Shown here in pieces: positions 1-12,581 of a DNA stretch of 64,000 nt. Position 1 is the first letter of the stretch, and every line of letters begins with the position of its first letter. The stretch comes from Sordaria brevicollis. Lineage: Eukaryota > Ascomycota > Sordariomycetes > Sordariales > Sordariaceae. Below the pieces are notes generated by a model. It did not search any database. It was given only the letters and a program-made list of their open reading frames with translations, and was not told the DNA's origin. Made by a program: the position numbers and the translations under genes. Where the stretch lies: positions 2,914,001 through 2,978,000 of the forward strand of contig JAUTDP010000002.1 of NCBI GenBank assembly GCA_033439795.1. The letters run 5' to 3'.

Positions 1-429
1 TTATAATATTAATAATAACGACGATAAAAGCTTCGTTTACGCGTAAAATTTTAATTACAATTGTAATAAGTATAATAGTAAAGTGAATTTGCTATGCAAT
101 TTAGAGAATTTCCTAATTACCCCCGCGTACTACGTTATTTACCCCGTTATTCCCTATTAATAACCCGGTCCCTAAAATTATTAATATACGTTATTTATTA
201 TTAATTATTATCTTTAATACCGCGTTCGAAATCTTTTACCCCGGGGTTTAAAAGCCCTACCCCTCTTTAATCGCCGCGGCGTAATAATACTATTATTAAT
301 AGCGCGCCGCTTACTCTATTATTATAAAAATTATTAACTTTATTAACCCCTACTATAAATACTTCTTTTTTATCGTTTATTAATATTATTAAATTATCCT
401 TTACTAATAACCTATCCCTTAGAAGGAAG

Positions 430-1480
430 ATTATTACTATTACTTACGAAGAGTATATTATCTATAAAGCGTTATATTAATATATTAAAATAGAATATAA
501 AATTATTATTAATTATATAGAATTAACGGTTAAATAAATAAAATTATTCAAATTTTGGAGGTTATTCGTATATAAATTCTAATCGATAAATAAATAAATA
601 TAATATACTTACTTTATTTCTAACCTCCCTAAATTTACCCGAAACGGTCGCTAATTTATTATTTTAATTAATATTCGTAATATTTTCTTCTAATATATTA
701 ATACCCTTAAAAAATCGAAAAGGTTCCTATCGTAGGCCGAATTTAAAATTCGAATCCTTAAATTTAAACCCTATAGCGAACGCGCAATCCAAGTAACGAT
801 AGCGCAATAAAGAATTTATTATATTAAATAACTTACGTACCTATTTATAAGCGAAAAAACCCGCTACCTCCGTTTCGAATTTACTTTAAAATATATTAAC
901 CTCACCCCTTTCGAATAAAAATCCTGAATTTAGTTTAATAAAACGTAAATTAATAATATTTATAAAAGCTATTATTTTATTACCCTTTTTAAAGATAAAA
1001 AGCTCGATAATTTCGCTAAATATAAATTAAAATTTAAAAGGTAAATATTTTGGGGCTATTTTATAAATAATATTAAGGGTATATTTCTCTTTTAAAATTT
1101 AAAAGCTTAAGGTACTATTACGAACGCTTTATACTAATAACGAATCCTCCCTCTTTTATAGGAATTTTAATAATAATACTAAAATTTTATAATTATATAA
1201 AATAACGCTCCTAACTATAATTCGAAGTCGATAAAAGCATTTATAATTAAAGCCTTTATTGGCGTTAAAATTATTAAATAGCCGCCGTACTTTCTTAATT
1301 TCAACCCTATCGAAAACGTATAATTTTAAATGAAGGCTTAAATTAAACGTAAATACCTTATTAAACTAATTAGGAATAGCCTCAAAACCGTTATCGAGAG
1401 GGTATAATATATTATACTTAACGATTACCTATTACGCTTAGTATACTCGATGCCTAGAAGAATCTAAGCGGTTATTAGGG
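430..1480 (+). mobile_element. Tc1/mariner-type DDE transposase relic, RIP-inactivated
   Basis: Reading the plus strand through many stops gives the landmarks of a Tc1/mariner transposase in the right order: a DETW-like catalytic segment near 915-955, an IFWGCF-like motif near 1045-1065, a DNAP-like motif near 1205-1220, and WPPY followed by NPIENVW near 1280-1325. Stops fall at positions where Trp or Gln is expected in the family, as RIP would produce. Only the catalytic half is clear; the N-terminal DNA-binding part and the terminal inverted repeats were not found, so the limits are approximate. No function is possible. Confidence 0.8.
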
Positions 1481-1734
1481 CAAATAGTAATTATATTAAT
1501 TATTAAAGGGATATTATTATTACGAATTAGTATTCGGATTTTTTACTTTTTTATATACTAAAGTCGCTCGTTCTCCGTAACTCTATTATTACTATTTAAA
1601 ATTTAGGCGCCCTATCTATACTATTTTCGATATTTTTATTGGTTTGAACCCCCTGTTTTTTCTTTCTGGGCGCCCCGCAAGTACCGCGCTAGTAATCAAA
1701 CTAGGGGGAGAGTGTATTCCTTCTAAATTAATTT

Positions 1735-4700
1735 CTTACTAATAGAGGTATTTTTAGGGATTTCGATAAAAAAAGCTTTTTTAAATATTCTTACTAAATT
1801 GGCTCTCCCGGGGATATATTTCCGAATAAAAGGGGTTAAATAAATTAAATCTTATACCTCTTCTTATAATTTAAAGGGGTAACGCTCCTAATATTCTATT
1901 TACTTCTTAAATTTTTATTAATATTTTTTAATAAAAATAATTTTACCGTCCCGGATATAAAAACCTAGAATTTCCGTATTATTTATAAATAATTAGGTTT
2001 TATTAAATAATAAAGGAATAAATCCGAAGGTAATTCTAAGGAAATATTTTTCTAATAAAAATTATAAATAAATTTAAAAATTTTAATTTACTATATAATC
2101 ATCGTCGATATAAATCGATATTATAGTACTAAACTATTTATTAAAATTGAGAATAAAATCTTCCGCGGGAAAGAATTATACGTTATCCCCCTTTTTTTAA
2201 AATTCGGTTATATTTTTTAACGTTTATTTCGGGGGTTTAGCGAAAAGTTAATTTTATTCTATATTGATAATATATTTATTAATTTCTTTAAATCCTAATA
2301 CTGGATTTCTATAATTATTATAATAATAATAATTTAAAACCGCGACTTTAAAAGAGAAAGCGCTGAAGGTAAAATCTCCTAATTTAATATAAATTATTAT
2401 AGCGTTTTTTATTCCTTATAATATTCTATTGTAATAATATATTCCGTATAGCGTTTTTACTCTAATTGTAAATTAATAACCGGGTTTTATACTAATCGTT
2501 TAATAACTATTTTTGGTATTAATTTTCAATATTACTTTTATCCTTCCAATTAGCAAATCGTCCGCTAATATTTTAATATCGTAGTAAAGATAGTTAGACT
2601 TTATAATATTCTAATTTATAAGCTTAAAATTATATACCGTATAATAATCCTTAAAGTATTTAATATTAAATTTAAAAGGGTAAAGCGTATTTATAGCGTA
2701 AAGAAATTTAATGCGGAAAATAATATTAGCTTATTTTATAATTAAGAAAGTTTTTTATATAAATAGCCTTTAATTTTTAAAATAGTGTATTAACCGAAAA
2801 AAAATAGGTTTAGAATTAAAAACGAAATTAACGGTATATTTAATAATATTTATTTTAAAAAGCTTTTATAACGAAGTTATAAAGTAATCTTTCTAAATAT
2901 AATATAACCTTTTTACTAATTGTATTTTTAATAGGGTATTGGCCCAACTCCCGATTGTAATACCTATTTTATATTATTAAATATTAATATTATTTATAAA
3001 TTTTAAAAACGCCGGTCTAATTTTAATATATTTCTAGATTTTCCAAATATTCCCCTTAATTTCCCGTTTCCCTATATAAATTAAAGGATTCGATACTTCG
3101 ACCGCCGAAATTAAAAAATATTTTAGTACGGAAGTATAATCCCGGTCGTCCTGTATTTCCCGGTCTTAACGTTCCGTCTAATATTTTATTTTAATAGCGG
3201 CCTTTAGGAGGGTAAAAGGCGAAGATAAAGTAAAGGATACGTCCTTAATATTAAACCTATAATTTACAATATATATTTTAATTTATTTAATAATAAAAAG
3301 TAATAATACTAATTCTCCCTACTCCTATTACTATAAGAGATTAAATATAAAAAAATTCTTAATAGAAGCTATTTAATAGCGCTTTAATACGGTATAAAAT
3401 TCTATAATAAACGTTTTTGCGAATTTAAAAGTAAAGTCGGTCGGGGTTTTCGCCGATAAAATTAATTTTTCTAATATAGTATTTTCGATTTAGGGCTTAG
3501 GGATAGAATCGATATCAATTCCTTTTTCAATAATTTTAATAATATTAATAAAATATTCCTCTATTGTTTAAAATACTTATTTAAAATATAATAATTTGTA
3601 ATATTAAAAATTCTTTAACGTAAATAAAGGTAATTTAGTAACGTATAAAGAAAGTAGGCGGTAATTTTTTAAAATATTAATTAATCTATATCGTAATTAT
3701 ATAAAAGCGTTCTTTATTAATAATTTCGTAAAATAGGAGGGAATTAATTATTTATTTATAAAAAATACTATATTAATTAATAAAATTTCTCTTCTAAAAG
3801 CTTTTAAAAATATTACTACGAGGCTAAAATAAAATGCCGGAATATCTTCCGACTTTTTCTAAACGGCCTAATTAATAAGAATCCAATTAAATAAGCCTAG
3901 GCTTTTCCCTCCTTGTAATAATTGAATAATTTTACTAAAGCGTTTATATTTAATTAATAAATATTATTAATATCCTCTTATTCGTATTCTTTACTAATAC
4001 GCTCAATCTCCTCTTTATAATTAAAGAATATATTTTCTTCATCGTTATTTATAACGTTAAATATAGGACTGGAAAAAGCAAATCTAATTATAATAAAAAA
4101 ACTATTACGAAATTTATCGGTATTATTACCCGGGGGAAGAATAATATACTAATTCTTACGCTCTTTTATAACGAAAGGAATAATAATTTTAATACTATTA
4201 CGACTTTATAAAGTAATAATTCCCGACTTTTAATTTTAAATAGTATTAACTTTTAATATTTAACTCTAAGAAAGAACTAAATTATAGGAAGAATTATCCC
4301 CGTAAATAATTATAAAAATAATAATTATAATACTACCGATTATAACCTCTATAATAACGTAGGAATCGACGAAATTTTATATATCGTTAATTAAAAATAC
4401 TATTTACGGCTTCTCGAACTTCTTCGGCTCCAATTCCAACTTCCTAATTATAATAGGATTAATATATTCGGTAATAACTCTAGAATTTAATATTAAAAAT
4501 TTAAAATAGGCTCCGTTAATATAACCCTCTACGAACCTAATATAAATTTTACCCAAATCGTCGGTATTTCCCGCTATATTATTAATAATACTTATATATT
4601 CTTTCTCTACCTAAATTTTCTCTCCCTCGAAAATAGCTTCCTTAATAACTACTCTCTTCTTACCCTTATTACTATAAATATTCAATATAAATAATTTTAT

Positions 4701-5360
4701 AAAATTAGCGTAGATACGTAAAGTGGCGTCGAAAATTTAGAAAATACTTATAGGGATTATAACGCCGGCTAAAACCTTTATTATATTGAACGGTTTAAAA
4801 TTAAACTTCTCTATAATATTAATATAACTTTTAAAACGCTTTTTAATAAAAATTTCCTTAACCTTATGCAAAATAAATTAAATATCTTTACCGGTAATAT
4901 AAATCTCTTCGAAAAAGGGCAACTTCTTAGAAATAATATTATTAACCCCTACGCCCATTTTCACTATATTAATTTCCTTTCCCTTCGCCTTATTTTTAAT
5001 ATTCTTATTCTCTTTATCCTTTTTATTACCTTTACCGATTAATATACCTTCTCCAATTTACTCCCGAACGGCTTACTCCTCTATATTATTTATATAAACC
5101 TTTTTACCTTTCCCGTTTCTATTACCGCTCTTACCGCGCTTTTACTTCTAAATTTCGTTAATTTTATTATTAAAAAATTCCTTAATATATTAAAGGAATT
5201 ACTTTTCGCCGTAAACTTTAACTAAAAGCGTATATTTAAAAAGTTTAATAATTTTAAAAATAATTTTCTTACGCCTAATAATAGGAGGAATGGCGTTAAA
5301 AACTTTACGTAATTCCCGAAAAATTGCCTCCTCTAAGGAATTATCCTTATTAATATCCAT
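1735..5360 (-). mobile_element. Ty3/Gypsy-type retrotransposon gag-pol relic, RIP-inactivated
   Basis: On the minus strand a single degenerate frame runs from an ATG at 5360. A lysine-rich segment near 5160-4950 may be a nucleocapsid remnant. A protease-like region follows: a degraded Asp-Ser-Gly site near 4490 changed in the way G-to-A mutation would change it, then an ILGRDW-like segment near 4260. A reverse transcriptase tail comes last: YIDD near 2105, EILGF-like near 1965, and LTPFIRKYIPGRA near 1830-1795, which is the usual Gypsy order. Stops are TAA or TAG at expected Gln or Trp sites. The frame is lost near 1735, next to the mariner relic, so the element is truncated or interrupted there. 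No LTRs were identified. Confidence 0.65.
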
Positions 5361-7980
5361 TTTAAAGCCGTTAAAAGTATTAATATTATTTAAATTCTAT
5401 AATTTATTTTCTTAAAGGAATTATTCAACCGCTTTAATTATTTCTTAAAGACGAATTTCTTCCGATATATAAAATTTATATTTTTTATTACTATCCCTAT
5501 CCTTTAAATTATTTAAAGTATTAATTTAAAAATTACGAAATTACGTTATAACGTTCTTTATATTAACGTTACTATTTAATTATAAAAATTACATCGTACA
5601 TTAAATTGAAGAATTCTACCCTTAATATTATTAAGTATTATTTAAAGCGTTTTATTAATTCGAAAAGGGTTATTATAAAGAATTAGTTTCGGTAATTTAT
5701 TATTATTTCTATTAATAATTCTACTATTTATTACCCTAATTATAACGACTGCCCTATTTATTTTATTAAACGGAAGTATATTAATAAAATTACTAAATTC
5801 TATGCTAAGCTCGGTTCTTATAAAATTCCTCTAAAGAAATCGGAGGATATAAATATTAGAAATTATAATATTTTCCTTCGAATTCACTATAATTATTATA
5901 CTAATAAATTTTATTTCCCTAATTACCGAAATTATTAATAGGATGGCGTCCATTATTATAATTACTTAATAATAATTAATTATAATTATTCTTATTATTT
6001 TAACCCGAATTTTACGAAATATTTATATTATAAACGACGATAATTTTAAATTAGTACGGGATTATAGTTATTAATAAGGGGGCTTATTTTCTTAATTTAA
6101 TAATTCTATAAATTTCTTCGGTAAATAATTTAATATCTCTTTAACGAATATAATTAGGTTCTTTATCGTTTAAAAATTCTACCTCGATTATATTCTCTTA
6201 AATTATATAAAATTTAAAAATTTATTTAATTTAAGCGAAAGAAGTATTAAAGGATTATTTACCCCGGTTATTAAATATTAAATATCCTATATTCGAAAAG
6301 TAATCTTCAATATACAATTTAAACGCTTTATTATATTATTTATAAATCGTAATTACTCGGACGGAGCCTCTAATAACCTTCTTTAATAATATAATTTTTA
6401 TAACGTCGTTCTAAATTCCAATTTTAAAGAATAATTTCTTAAACTACTTTAAATAAAAATCGATAATTTTATTATCTTTACGCTAAATATTTAATAATTC
6501 GTTTATTATTATAAAGTCCGAAATAGGGTAAACCGGGAAACGATTTTTAAAAATTCGTATAAATTATATTTTATTACTCTTAAAAGCGTTATTAATTTTA
6601 TTATCCTACTAAGTTTTAATATCGTTAAATAGACTCGAACGAAATTTAAACTTCTATATAATAAATTTCGATTTTTTATTAAAAATATTATAAAATAATA
6701 AATTAATATTAATATTATTAAAATAATTAATAGTATAATCCTTATACTATCCGGTAAAAGAGGGTTATAAGAGTTTAAATATAATAGGATTTAAATCGAT
6801 AGGGTTATAAATAGGATTTAGAATTCTAATAAATAAATTAGGGTCGGGAAAATCTAATAATAGTAAAATAAAAGTACTAATTAGTACGGTAATTATAGCG
6901 GTTAAAAAGTTTTATTATATAAAAACGTTATCCTCTTTATTAAAGAAAAGAAAACCGATTTATTATAATTCTTTTTATAGTAAAAAGGCGGGAAAATTCT
7001 CTAAACTTAAGGGAATATTACCAATTAAATACTCCGGCGATAATAACCCTAAAAACGGAAAATAAACGTCTAATAATAACGAGGAAATAAAAAAATACTT
7101 TAAGTCCTGATTATTTTTAATATAATCTAATATAACGGAAAAAGAAAAGAATAACCGGTTAGAATACGGTTAATTTACTAAAGAAGAAAAAAAAAGGAAG
7201 AATAAAAATAAAAAAAGAAACGCAAAATTAAACTTCGGCGCCGAAAAAAAACTTCGCTCCCGAAAAGAAAAATTTAAAAAAAATAAAAGGAAGGAACGAT
7301 ACTAACGGGTAGAAAATACCTATAATTAAAAAAGTAAGGTATTTAAACCGCTATAATATACATTATAAATATAATAGAAAAAGCCCTTAAAATTATTTAT
7401 CGGACGGGAAAACTAAAAAAATAAAAACCTTTAATATAAACCCGATAATTATACGTCCAATTAAAATCGAAACTCCAAAACGAATAAAAATCTAAAAAAT
7501 TCGAAAAAAGTATAAAGGCTCCGAAATTAAAAATCCTTACCGACCGGAAAATTAGCAAATAAACGTCTTTCGTTTAATATTAAAAAAAAAGGATAAAAAT
7601 CGTTTAATTAACCGAATCTTAAGCGGGAAGGATAAGCGGATAAATTTTACGGATAATTATCGATATTATCCTAATATTCGCTAAATATTTTAATATACTA
7701 AAAAATTGTTTAATTATTATTAAATAATAATTTATTTACTTTATTAGGCTCGCTAATTTACTTTACTAACTACTTTTACTAAACTTTATAAAAGAAGGAC
7801 TAAAAGACGATTAGAAATAAAAAGGAGGAGGGTAATAAAGGATAGGACTTTACTTTATTTCCCGTATTATCTACCACTAAACCGGGCAAAACCCAAAATA
7901 ATTAAATTAGTCTATTTAGAAAAAAGGAAAAAGAGGAGAAAAAGCTCTCCCCAAATCCTACGCTAAATAAGGTCTGAATT
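5361..7980. other. RIP-mutated DNA, element not identified
   Basis: Same base bias as the rest of the block. The minus strand near 6200-6080 reads as a protein-like stretch of about 50 codons with few stops, so another transposon body is likely, but no family motif could be recognised. Nothing else is seen. Confidence 0.5.
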
Positions 7981-8474
7981 ACTATTTCTCACGTGATTAG
8001 GAAATATAGGTCTCACACGGGACCTGGACTGCCACGACGATGCTAGGTGATCTGCTTTGTTTCCCCTAAACCATGTTCGAGCTGGCGTTTTCTGCCAGGC
8101 GGTCAAAGCTCTGCTGCGGTGCGATTTCGAGAATGAGGTCTTAGCGATTGAGTCTTGGCAGCTCGACTTTCTTCAACCGGTGGTCCGAGCTCCATGCGGA
8201 ATTACCCGATGCTCTCACCAGCTTTCTTGGTCAAAATCATTGGGTTACAAACGGCGAAAGTCTGGAATTTTAATATGGCCGTCAGACATGTCATTTGCGT
8301 TCCGTATACCCGATGGGTTTCACTATCATGGCTCATATTCGAATACTTGAAGTCAACAATGGCATCGCTCACTTCATGGAAGAACCATGTGTGCAATGGC
8401 ATCTTCCAGTTCTTCACACAAAAGCATCATCTGAAAGAGGGCTGAAGGAATTTCCAGAAATTTTATGCATTTTA
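7981..8474. other. Boundary between RIP block and unique DNA
   Basis: Normal base composition with several short overlapping frames, none with coding-like composition. It lies 3' of the minus-strand gene at 8475 and probably holds that gene's 3' untranslated region. No terminal repeat or target-site duplication marking the edge of the RIP block was seen. Confidence 0.5.
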
Positions 8475-9368
8475 TTACCATTTCCTCTGCTTCCTACCGC
8501 CGTTTCCGCGGCCGCCTTTCCGACGACTTCCGCCGCCGCCGCCGCCGTGGCCATTGTCAGCAGCTGTCATCATCTCCTGCTCTTTTCTGCGTCTTTCCAA
8601 TTCAGCCCGTTCCTCCTCTTCCCGCTCGAGCTGGGACTTGGTGTCTGCCACGATCCCCTGCAGCGTCGGCCCAGGGATCCGCCACTTCTTCCTCTTTTTC
8701 TTGGTGTTCCGGCTGGAGAATAGTGTCCCTCGCGTGAAGACACCCCGCACATCCTCCCACAGTGACACCAGCCACGGCTTCGCGTCGCATCTGAGCCATT
8801 TTGTCCAGTCCCAGAACAGAATCTGGAATTTCGTGAGGCCCCCGGTCTGGGAAGCATAGGAAGGACTTCGGTTCCCAAATGGGTCGTAGTTGACAAAGGC
8901 GTAGAGGTTGATCCACAAGTCCCCAAGAATGATGAAGGGGGCTTTGGCGATCAGCCACAGTATCGCCCTGATGCGATGACGGATGCTCCAAGTGACAATG
9001 GCTTGCCACAGGAGCTGGAGGAAGCCAAGAAGAAGAGAACCCCGCGCGCTCAGGCTCGGGAGTCCCAGTCGGAGAAATGTGCTAGGGGTGCTGAGCAGGC
9101 CCAGCTCACCGTCCGTGACCGGTCCGTTTTCGGCTTCTCCCACGACTGATGAAGCATGGTCAACCATCGGTGTCGTAATAGCCGTTGTGGTGTAGTGTCT
9201 CGAAGCATTATTCCGCGTCGTCTGGCCGGTCCAGTAGATGTCGTTGTCGCGGCCGGCGACCATGCCGTCCCTTATCCATCCGCTGACAATGCCGGCTCCT
9301 CCAAGTCCCACCACGTTTCCTGATATTGTTGGTCCACTCAATGCCGGTATCGATGGTGCTGTTATCAT
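8475..9368 (-). CDS. Hypothetical membrane-associated basic protein, 297 aa
   Basis: Single-exon frame from an ATG at 9368. No family was recognised. The first 90 residues are Gly/Thr/Ser-rich and polar. Residues about 110-127 (LLLGFLQLLWQAIV) and 130-158 (AILWLIAKAPFIILGDLW) are hydrophobic and could be one long or two short membrane segments. An aromatic, Trp-rich stretch follows at about 180-210. The tail is strongly charged: a Lys/Arg cluster near 222, a Glu/Arg helix near 245-270 that could form a coiled coil, and a Gly/Arg-rich end. The length, start and composition support a real gene. It is the first gene beyond the RIP block and ends about 500 bases from it, so it may be affected by neighbouring heterochromatin (inference). 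Confidence 0.7.
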   Translation of the reverse strand: MITAPSIPALSGPTISGNVVGLGGAGIVSGWIRDGMVAGRDNDIYWTGQTTRNNASRHYTTTAITTPMVDHASSVVGEAENGPVTDGELGLLSTPSTFLRLGLPSLSARGSLLLGFLQLLWQAIVTWSIRHRIRAILWLIAKAPFIILGDLWINLYAFVNYDPFGNRSPSYASQTGGLTKFQILFWDWTKWLRCDAKPWLVSLWEDVRGVFTRGTLFSSRNTKKKRKKWRIPGPTLQGIVADTKSQLEREEEERAELERRRKEQEMMTAADNGHGGGGGGSRRKGGRGNGGRKQRKW

Positions 9369-9477
9369 GGCTCAAATAATATTCGAAAAGAAGTAAAAGG
9401 TTCGTCGCAGCTGCCGATCTCTCTCTCCGTGTCACTTCAGGAACACAGCGTTCCCAGTGCGCACTCTCGTCGGAGCC

Positions 9478-10357
9478 TTAGTTCTTGGTGGTGAAATCAG
9501 TCTCGAGGTCCGTAGGGTTGAAGCCTCCATCGGCAGCCTTCTCGCAAGTGCATGCGTCTGCTCAAAATAACATCCCTGGTCAGTCACAATGATCTACGTC
9601 ATATGTCATGTCATGTTGGAGAAAGAGGTGCTTACCGGCAGGACGAGTGCCGCAAGCGCAGGCGTTACCCGCGGGCTTCTGGTTCTCGGTCGCGGCACGA
9701 TCACAGGTGCACTGTCCGGCAGGGCGAGCACGGCATGAGCAGCGAGGGCCCTCGACAGCGTTCTCCGAATTGGCCTTGTCGCAGGTGCAGTGCAGAGCAG
9801 ACTGCTTGCCGCAAGAGCAAGTGGCTTGCTTGGCTGAAGCAGGGTCCCTGTTAGTCGACTATCCAAAAGAAAGAAAAGAAAAAGAAAAAAAAAAGAGTAG
9901 TCGTGGCCGTGGAAATGTGAAAATGCAAAAGTTCAAGAATGGCATCCAAGAACAGGACCCATGGGCTTGGTTGCAGGAACCTGAAAGTGGGAGCAGTGGG
10001 GAAAAGCAAAAGATAAAAAGAGCCAGCCGACGGATACGCGCGGCGTGTGACCTTTTGCCGAAATGGAGCCTGCTCCGTCCAGAAAAAGCGAGCGAAGAAA
10101 AAAAAAGGATTTTGCGCTGGGGGTCCGCCCGGTAGGGCAAAGCTCGATGGGCCGGAACCCGGAAGATGGAGTTTGATGGAGCCATTGGAGCGTGATGGAG
10201 TCAAGTGGGGATCAGGGAGACATGCTCAGACAGGGGAAACGGCACTGGTGACCACCAGAGCCTCAGGAGATCTGGAGATATCAAGGATGGACTTACCACA
10301 GACGCACTCAGCGCTCTTGCCGCAGCAAGTGGAGGCCTTTGCGACGGGAGCAGACAT
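9478..10357 (-). CDS. crd2: CRD2-like cysteine-rich metallothionein-type protein, 112 aa, three exons
   Basis: Exons 10357-10297, 9833-9636 and 9557-9478 join in frame (61, 198 and 80 nt) with GTAAGT and GTAAGC donors and CAG acceptors. The protein begins MSAPVAKASTCC and has repeated Cys-X-Cys and CC motifs through almost its whole length (CSCGK, HCTCDK, CSCRA, CTCDR, CACGT, CTCEK), then ends in ETDFT. Cys spacing, the TCSCGKQ-A-L core and the ETDFT tail match the CRD2 copper-resistance metallothionein known from Candida albicans and widespread in Sordariomycetes; the fungal proteins bind copper in the cytosol. This copy is longer than the Candida protein (76 aa) because a Cys-rich block is added in the middle. 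Intron 1 is unusually long (463 nt); intron 2 is 78 nt. Exon joins are by hand, but frame and family agree at every junction. Confidence 0.9.
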
Positions 10358-11417
10358 GTTGGTGATGTTTGTCGTGGTGTTGAGTTTGGTGAAAGTTGTG
10401 TGGCTGTTTGGGTAAATCGGTTTCCCAAAGTTGGTATAAAGTGTCGATCCTTGACTTGTAGTCTGATGTCCAAGTTGGAGAGGAGTGATGGTATGGTTTT
10501 GAGTGAGAGCGTTGTTGGGCGTTCAGGTTGTTGCTGGATGCTATAGAAGATCTGAATGATGATGACAAGAGGTGGAAGGCTTCTTTTACAGACGGAGGAG
10601 GCCAGTCTTATATCTGAAATCGGCTGATGTCACAGACGAACTTGTCTTGGACTTGCAACTGTTTGCAACAGGGCTGGCAACAACGACGCTCTGGATGAGA
10701 CAGTGGGGTTTCCGCTGTGTCAAGGTCCATCGAACATCCAAAACAGGGGTCCAAAACGCCCTGTTGGAGCCGCAATGGGCTCAGCTTCGGGGAGGTCGAG
10801 CCGCACGTCAGGGTCAGTGAGATCTGTGCTGCTTCTCATTGGTGGAGCTGGCTGAGGGCGCCCGGTATTGACCAATCAGAGATTGGGTATTTCTCATCGC
10901 ATCCTTTGTTTTGTAGCCCCTGATCAGCCCACTCCTCGACCGATGACAAGACCTCACAACCACTTCAACACCATTGGCTCCAGACACCACGATGATGACC
11001 CTGATGACCATTTGTTTCCTCTGTTGGAGCTGATGTTGCCTCCAAATATCCAACCTCCATCATAAACTGGCCCAGAATGTTCGAGACATTGGTAAACCGC
11101 ATGGTTGTGGAACGACATTGGTCATCCAGCTCCGTTTGACTGGCAGCGTGGCCATGATTGTCTCTTTCCCCCATCAATACACAAGCGAAACTTCCATATC
11201 AGCGATAATCGTGAGAAGCGACATGACTGGTTCAGCAGTAGGGATGCCTCTTTTGACTGCCTCATAATTCCCTTCCCGGACTAAGTACACGTTGAGGTCT
11301 ACGCGCCATGTTCGAGCATAGCTTGAACAAACGTTTACATGGGAGGTCCCTTGCGCAAAGCCGGTCAGAGAATGGTCATGATATCTTTCGCAAACAGCAA
11401 GCAGCCATCGTGTGTTC
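10358..11417. other. Intergenic: crd2 upstream region
   Basis: Contains the promoter and leader of the cysteine-rich gene (transcribed leftward) and the 3' end of the methyltransferase gene. The ATG is preceded by an AC-rich leader. No clear TATA box, no tRNA and no convincing coding exon were seen. Confidence 0.5.
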
Positions 11418-12581
11418 TCAGTTCTTTGAGAACAAGTAGACCTCAATTGTCTGGGCCTCATCATACAGAACTGGAAGCGGCAGCCTGGCTTCCTCCTGTA
11501 TTGACCATCCATCGCTCGACATCAGGTCAAAGAATTCCCTCTCGTCAGAATGCCTTGGCTTCGTGGAGAGCAGAATTTTGGTGTTGGAAGGGCTGGAGTG
11601 CTGAGCAGAATGAGCATGAACGGCAGAAAGGGTCTTGACCAGCTGGGGCAGCAAGTCATTATACGTGCAATCGCTTAGAATCACCAAGTCCCACGCCTGC
11701 GACGTCACCTCGGGTCCAAAGATGCCGTCCTTCCCGTCATTCCAGTCCAGGTTTTCGTACATGACGGAGCAGGCCGTCTGGTCCGCTGAGCGCGCAATGT
11801 TGGCCAGCGTCCGTTCTTCTGCGTCGGGAAGATCGGTCATGAGGAGGGTCGATTTCTCGGCTGTCGCTTGTGCTGATATCCCCAGGATGCGCGCAACACC
11901 GAGACCCAAGATGCCCACGCCGCACCCCAACTCTATAATGTTCAGAGGTCCATCCTTTTGTTGCAAAATGTCTGTCAACATGGGTAACGGCGCGCTGTTG
12001 TTATTGCTGCTGCTGTTGGGAGCCGTTGTTTTGCCAAGCATCATGTTGGCAATGAAGCAGGCGGTGGTGAGGCCGCCATCCCAAACATGACGGGCCATGC
12101 TCTCGCCCATCTCCTCTTCCACCTGAAGCGTCGCGGTTCCGCCAGGCAAACGCAAGCTCCGGAAGCAAATATGGTTGTTCGGGCCAGGCGCAAGGTCGGC
12201 GAAAACAGGAAGAATCAAGCCGTCACCCGTGCCAGAACTGATGTCGTCAGTAATGAGAGCCGTCAGTTGTCGACTTGTAGGCCGGACCTGGACCGTCTCG
12301 ATCGGCTGTGGTGGTAGTGGAACATCGACCTTCAAGACGCGCATGCCGGCCCTCCATGTTGGAAGAGGGTTCTTTGGCGTGAGATTGATAGGTACCGGGC
12401 CACTTCCCGGCTTTGGTGGAGCGCCGGCTCCGATAATGGATAGCTGTATTGGCTCATTGGGGGACAGGAATTTGTCGCTGAGGTCGGTTGTGATGGTGAG
12501 CACGAGCTTCAAAGTTTTCTGTCCTGACCTGCCATGCTCAATTACAGGTGGTCGACAAAATCGAACGTAGTGCATGATCAA
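11418..12581 (-). CDS. Family-16 protein methyltransferase (METTL21/Rrg1-like), 387 aa
   Basis: Single exon from an ATG at 12581. Residues about 160-181 carry a HVWDGGLTTACFIANMM segment like the W-D/E-G/S-A motif that opens the seven-beta-strand domain in this family. The AdoMet motif I is IIELGCGVGILGLGVA at 215-230, the post-I acidic segment MTDLPDA is at 248-254, and DLVILSDCTYN at 298-308 matches the D-x-x-Y motif of lysine methyltransferases in the Methyltransf_16 family. The N-terminal 155 residues are a fungal extension rich in Pro and of unknown role. Members of this family methylate lysines of translation factors or chaperones; which substrate this one uses cannot be read from sequence. 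An Asn/Ser-rich insertion sits near 189-197. All catalytic landmarks appear intact. Confidence 0.88.
   Translation of the reverse strand: MIMHYVRFCRPPVIEHGRSGQKTLKLVLTITTDLSDKFLSPNEPIQLSIIGAGAPPKPGSGPVPINLTPKNPLPTWRAGMRVLKVDVPLPPQPIETVQVRPTSRQLTALITDDISSGTGDGLILPVFADLAPGPNNHICFRSLRLPGGTATLQVEEEMGESMARHVWDGGLTTACFIANMMLGKTTAPNSSSNNNSAPLPMLTDILQQKDGPLNIIELGCGVGILGLGVARILGISAQATAEKSTLLMTDLPDAEERTLANIARSADQTACSVMYENLDWNDGKDGIFGPEVTSQAWDLVILSDCTYNDLLPQLVKTLSAVHAHSAQHSSPSNTKILLSTKPRHSDEREFFDLMSSDGWSIQEEARLPLPVLYDEAQTIEVYLFSKN

Larger units (their letters stand above)
1..7980. other. AT-rich RIP-mutated repeat block
   Basis: The whole stretch is made of A/T runs with CpG still present but CpA and TpG almost absent, which is the signature of repeat-induced point mutation (C to T in CpA context on both strands). 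It holds no long open frame, yet transposon proteins can be followed through it with stops where CAA, CAG or TGG would stand. Ordinary base composition returns sharply at about 7950-7990. Such blocks in Sordariales are normally DNA-methylated and heterochromatic; that part is inference. The block continues past the left edge of the window. Confidence 0.93.
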
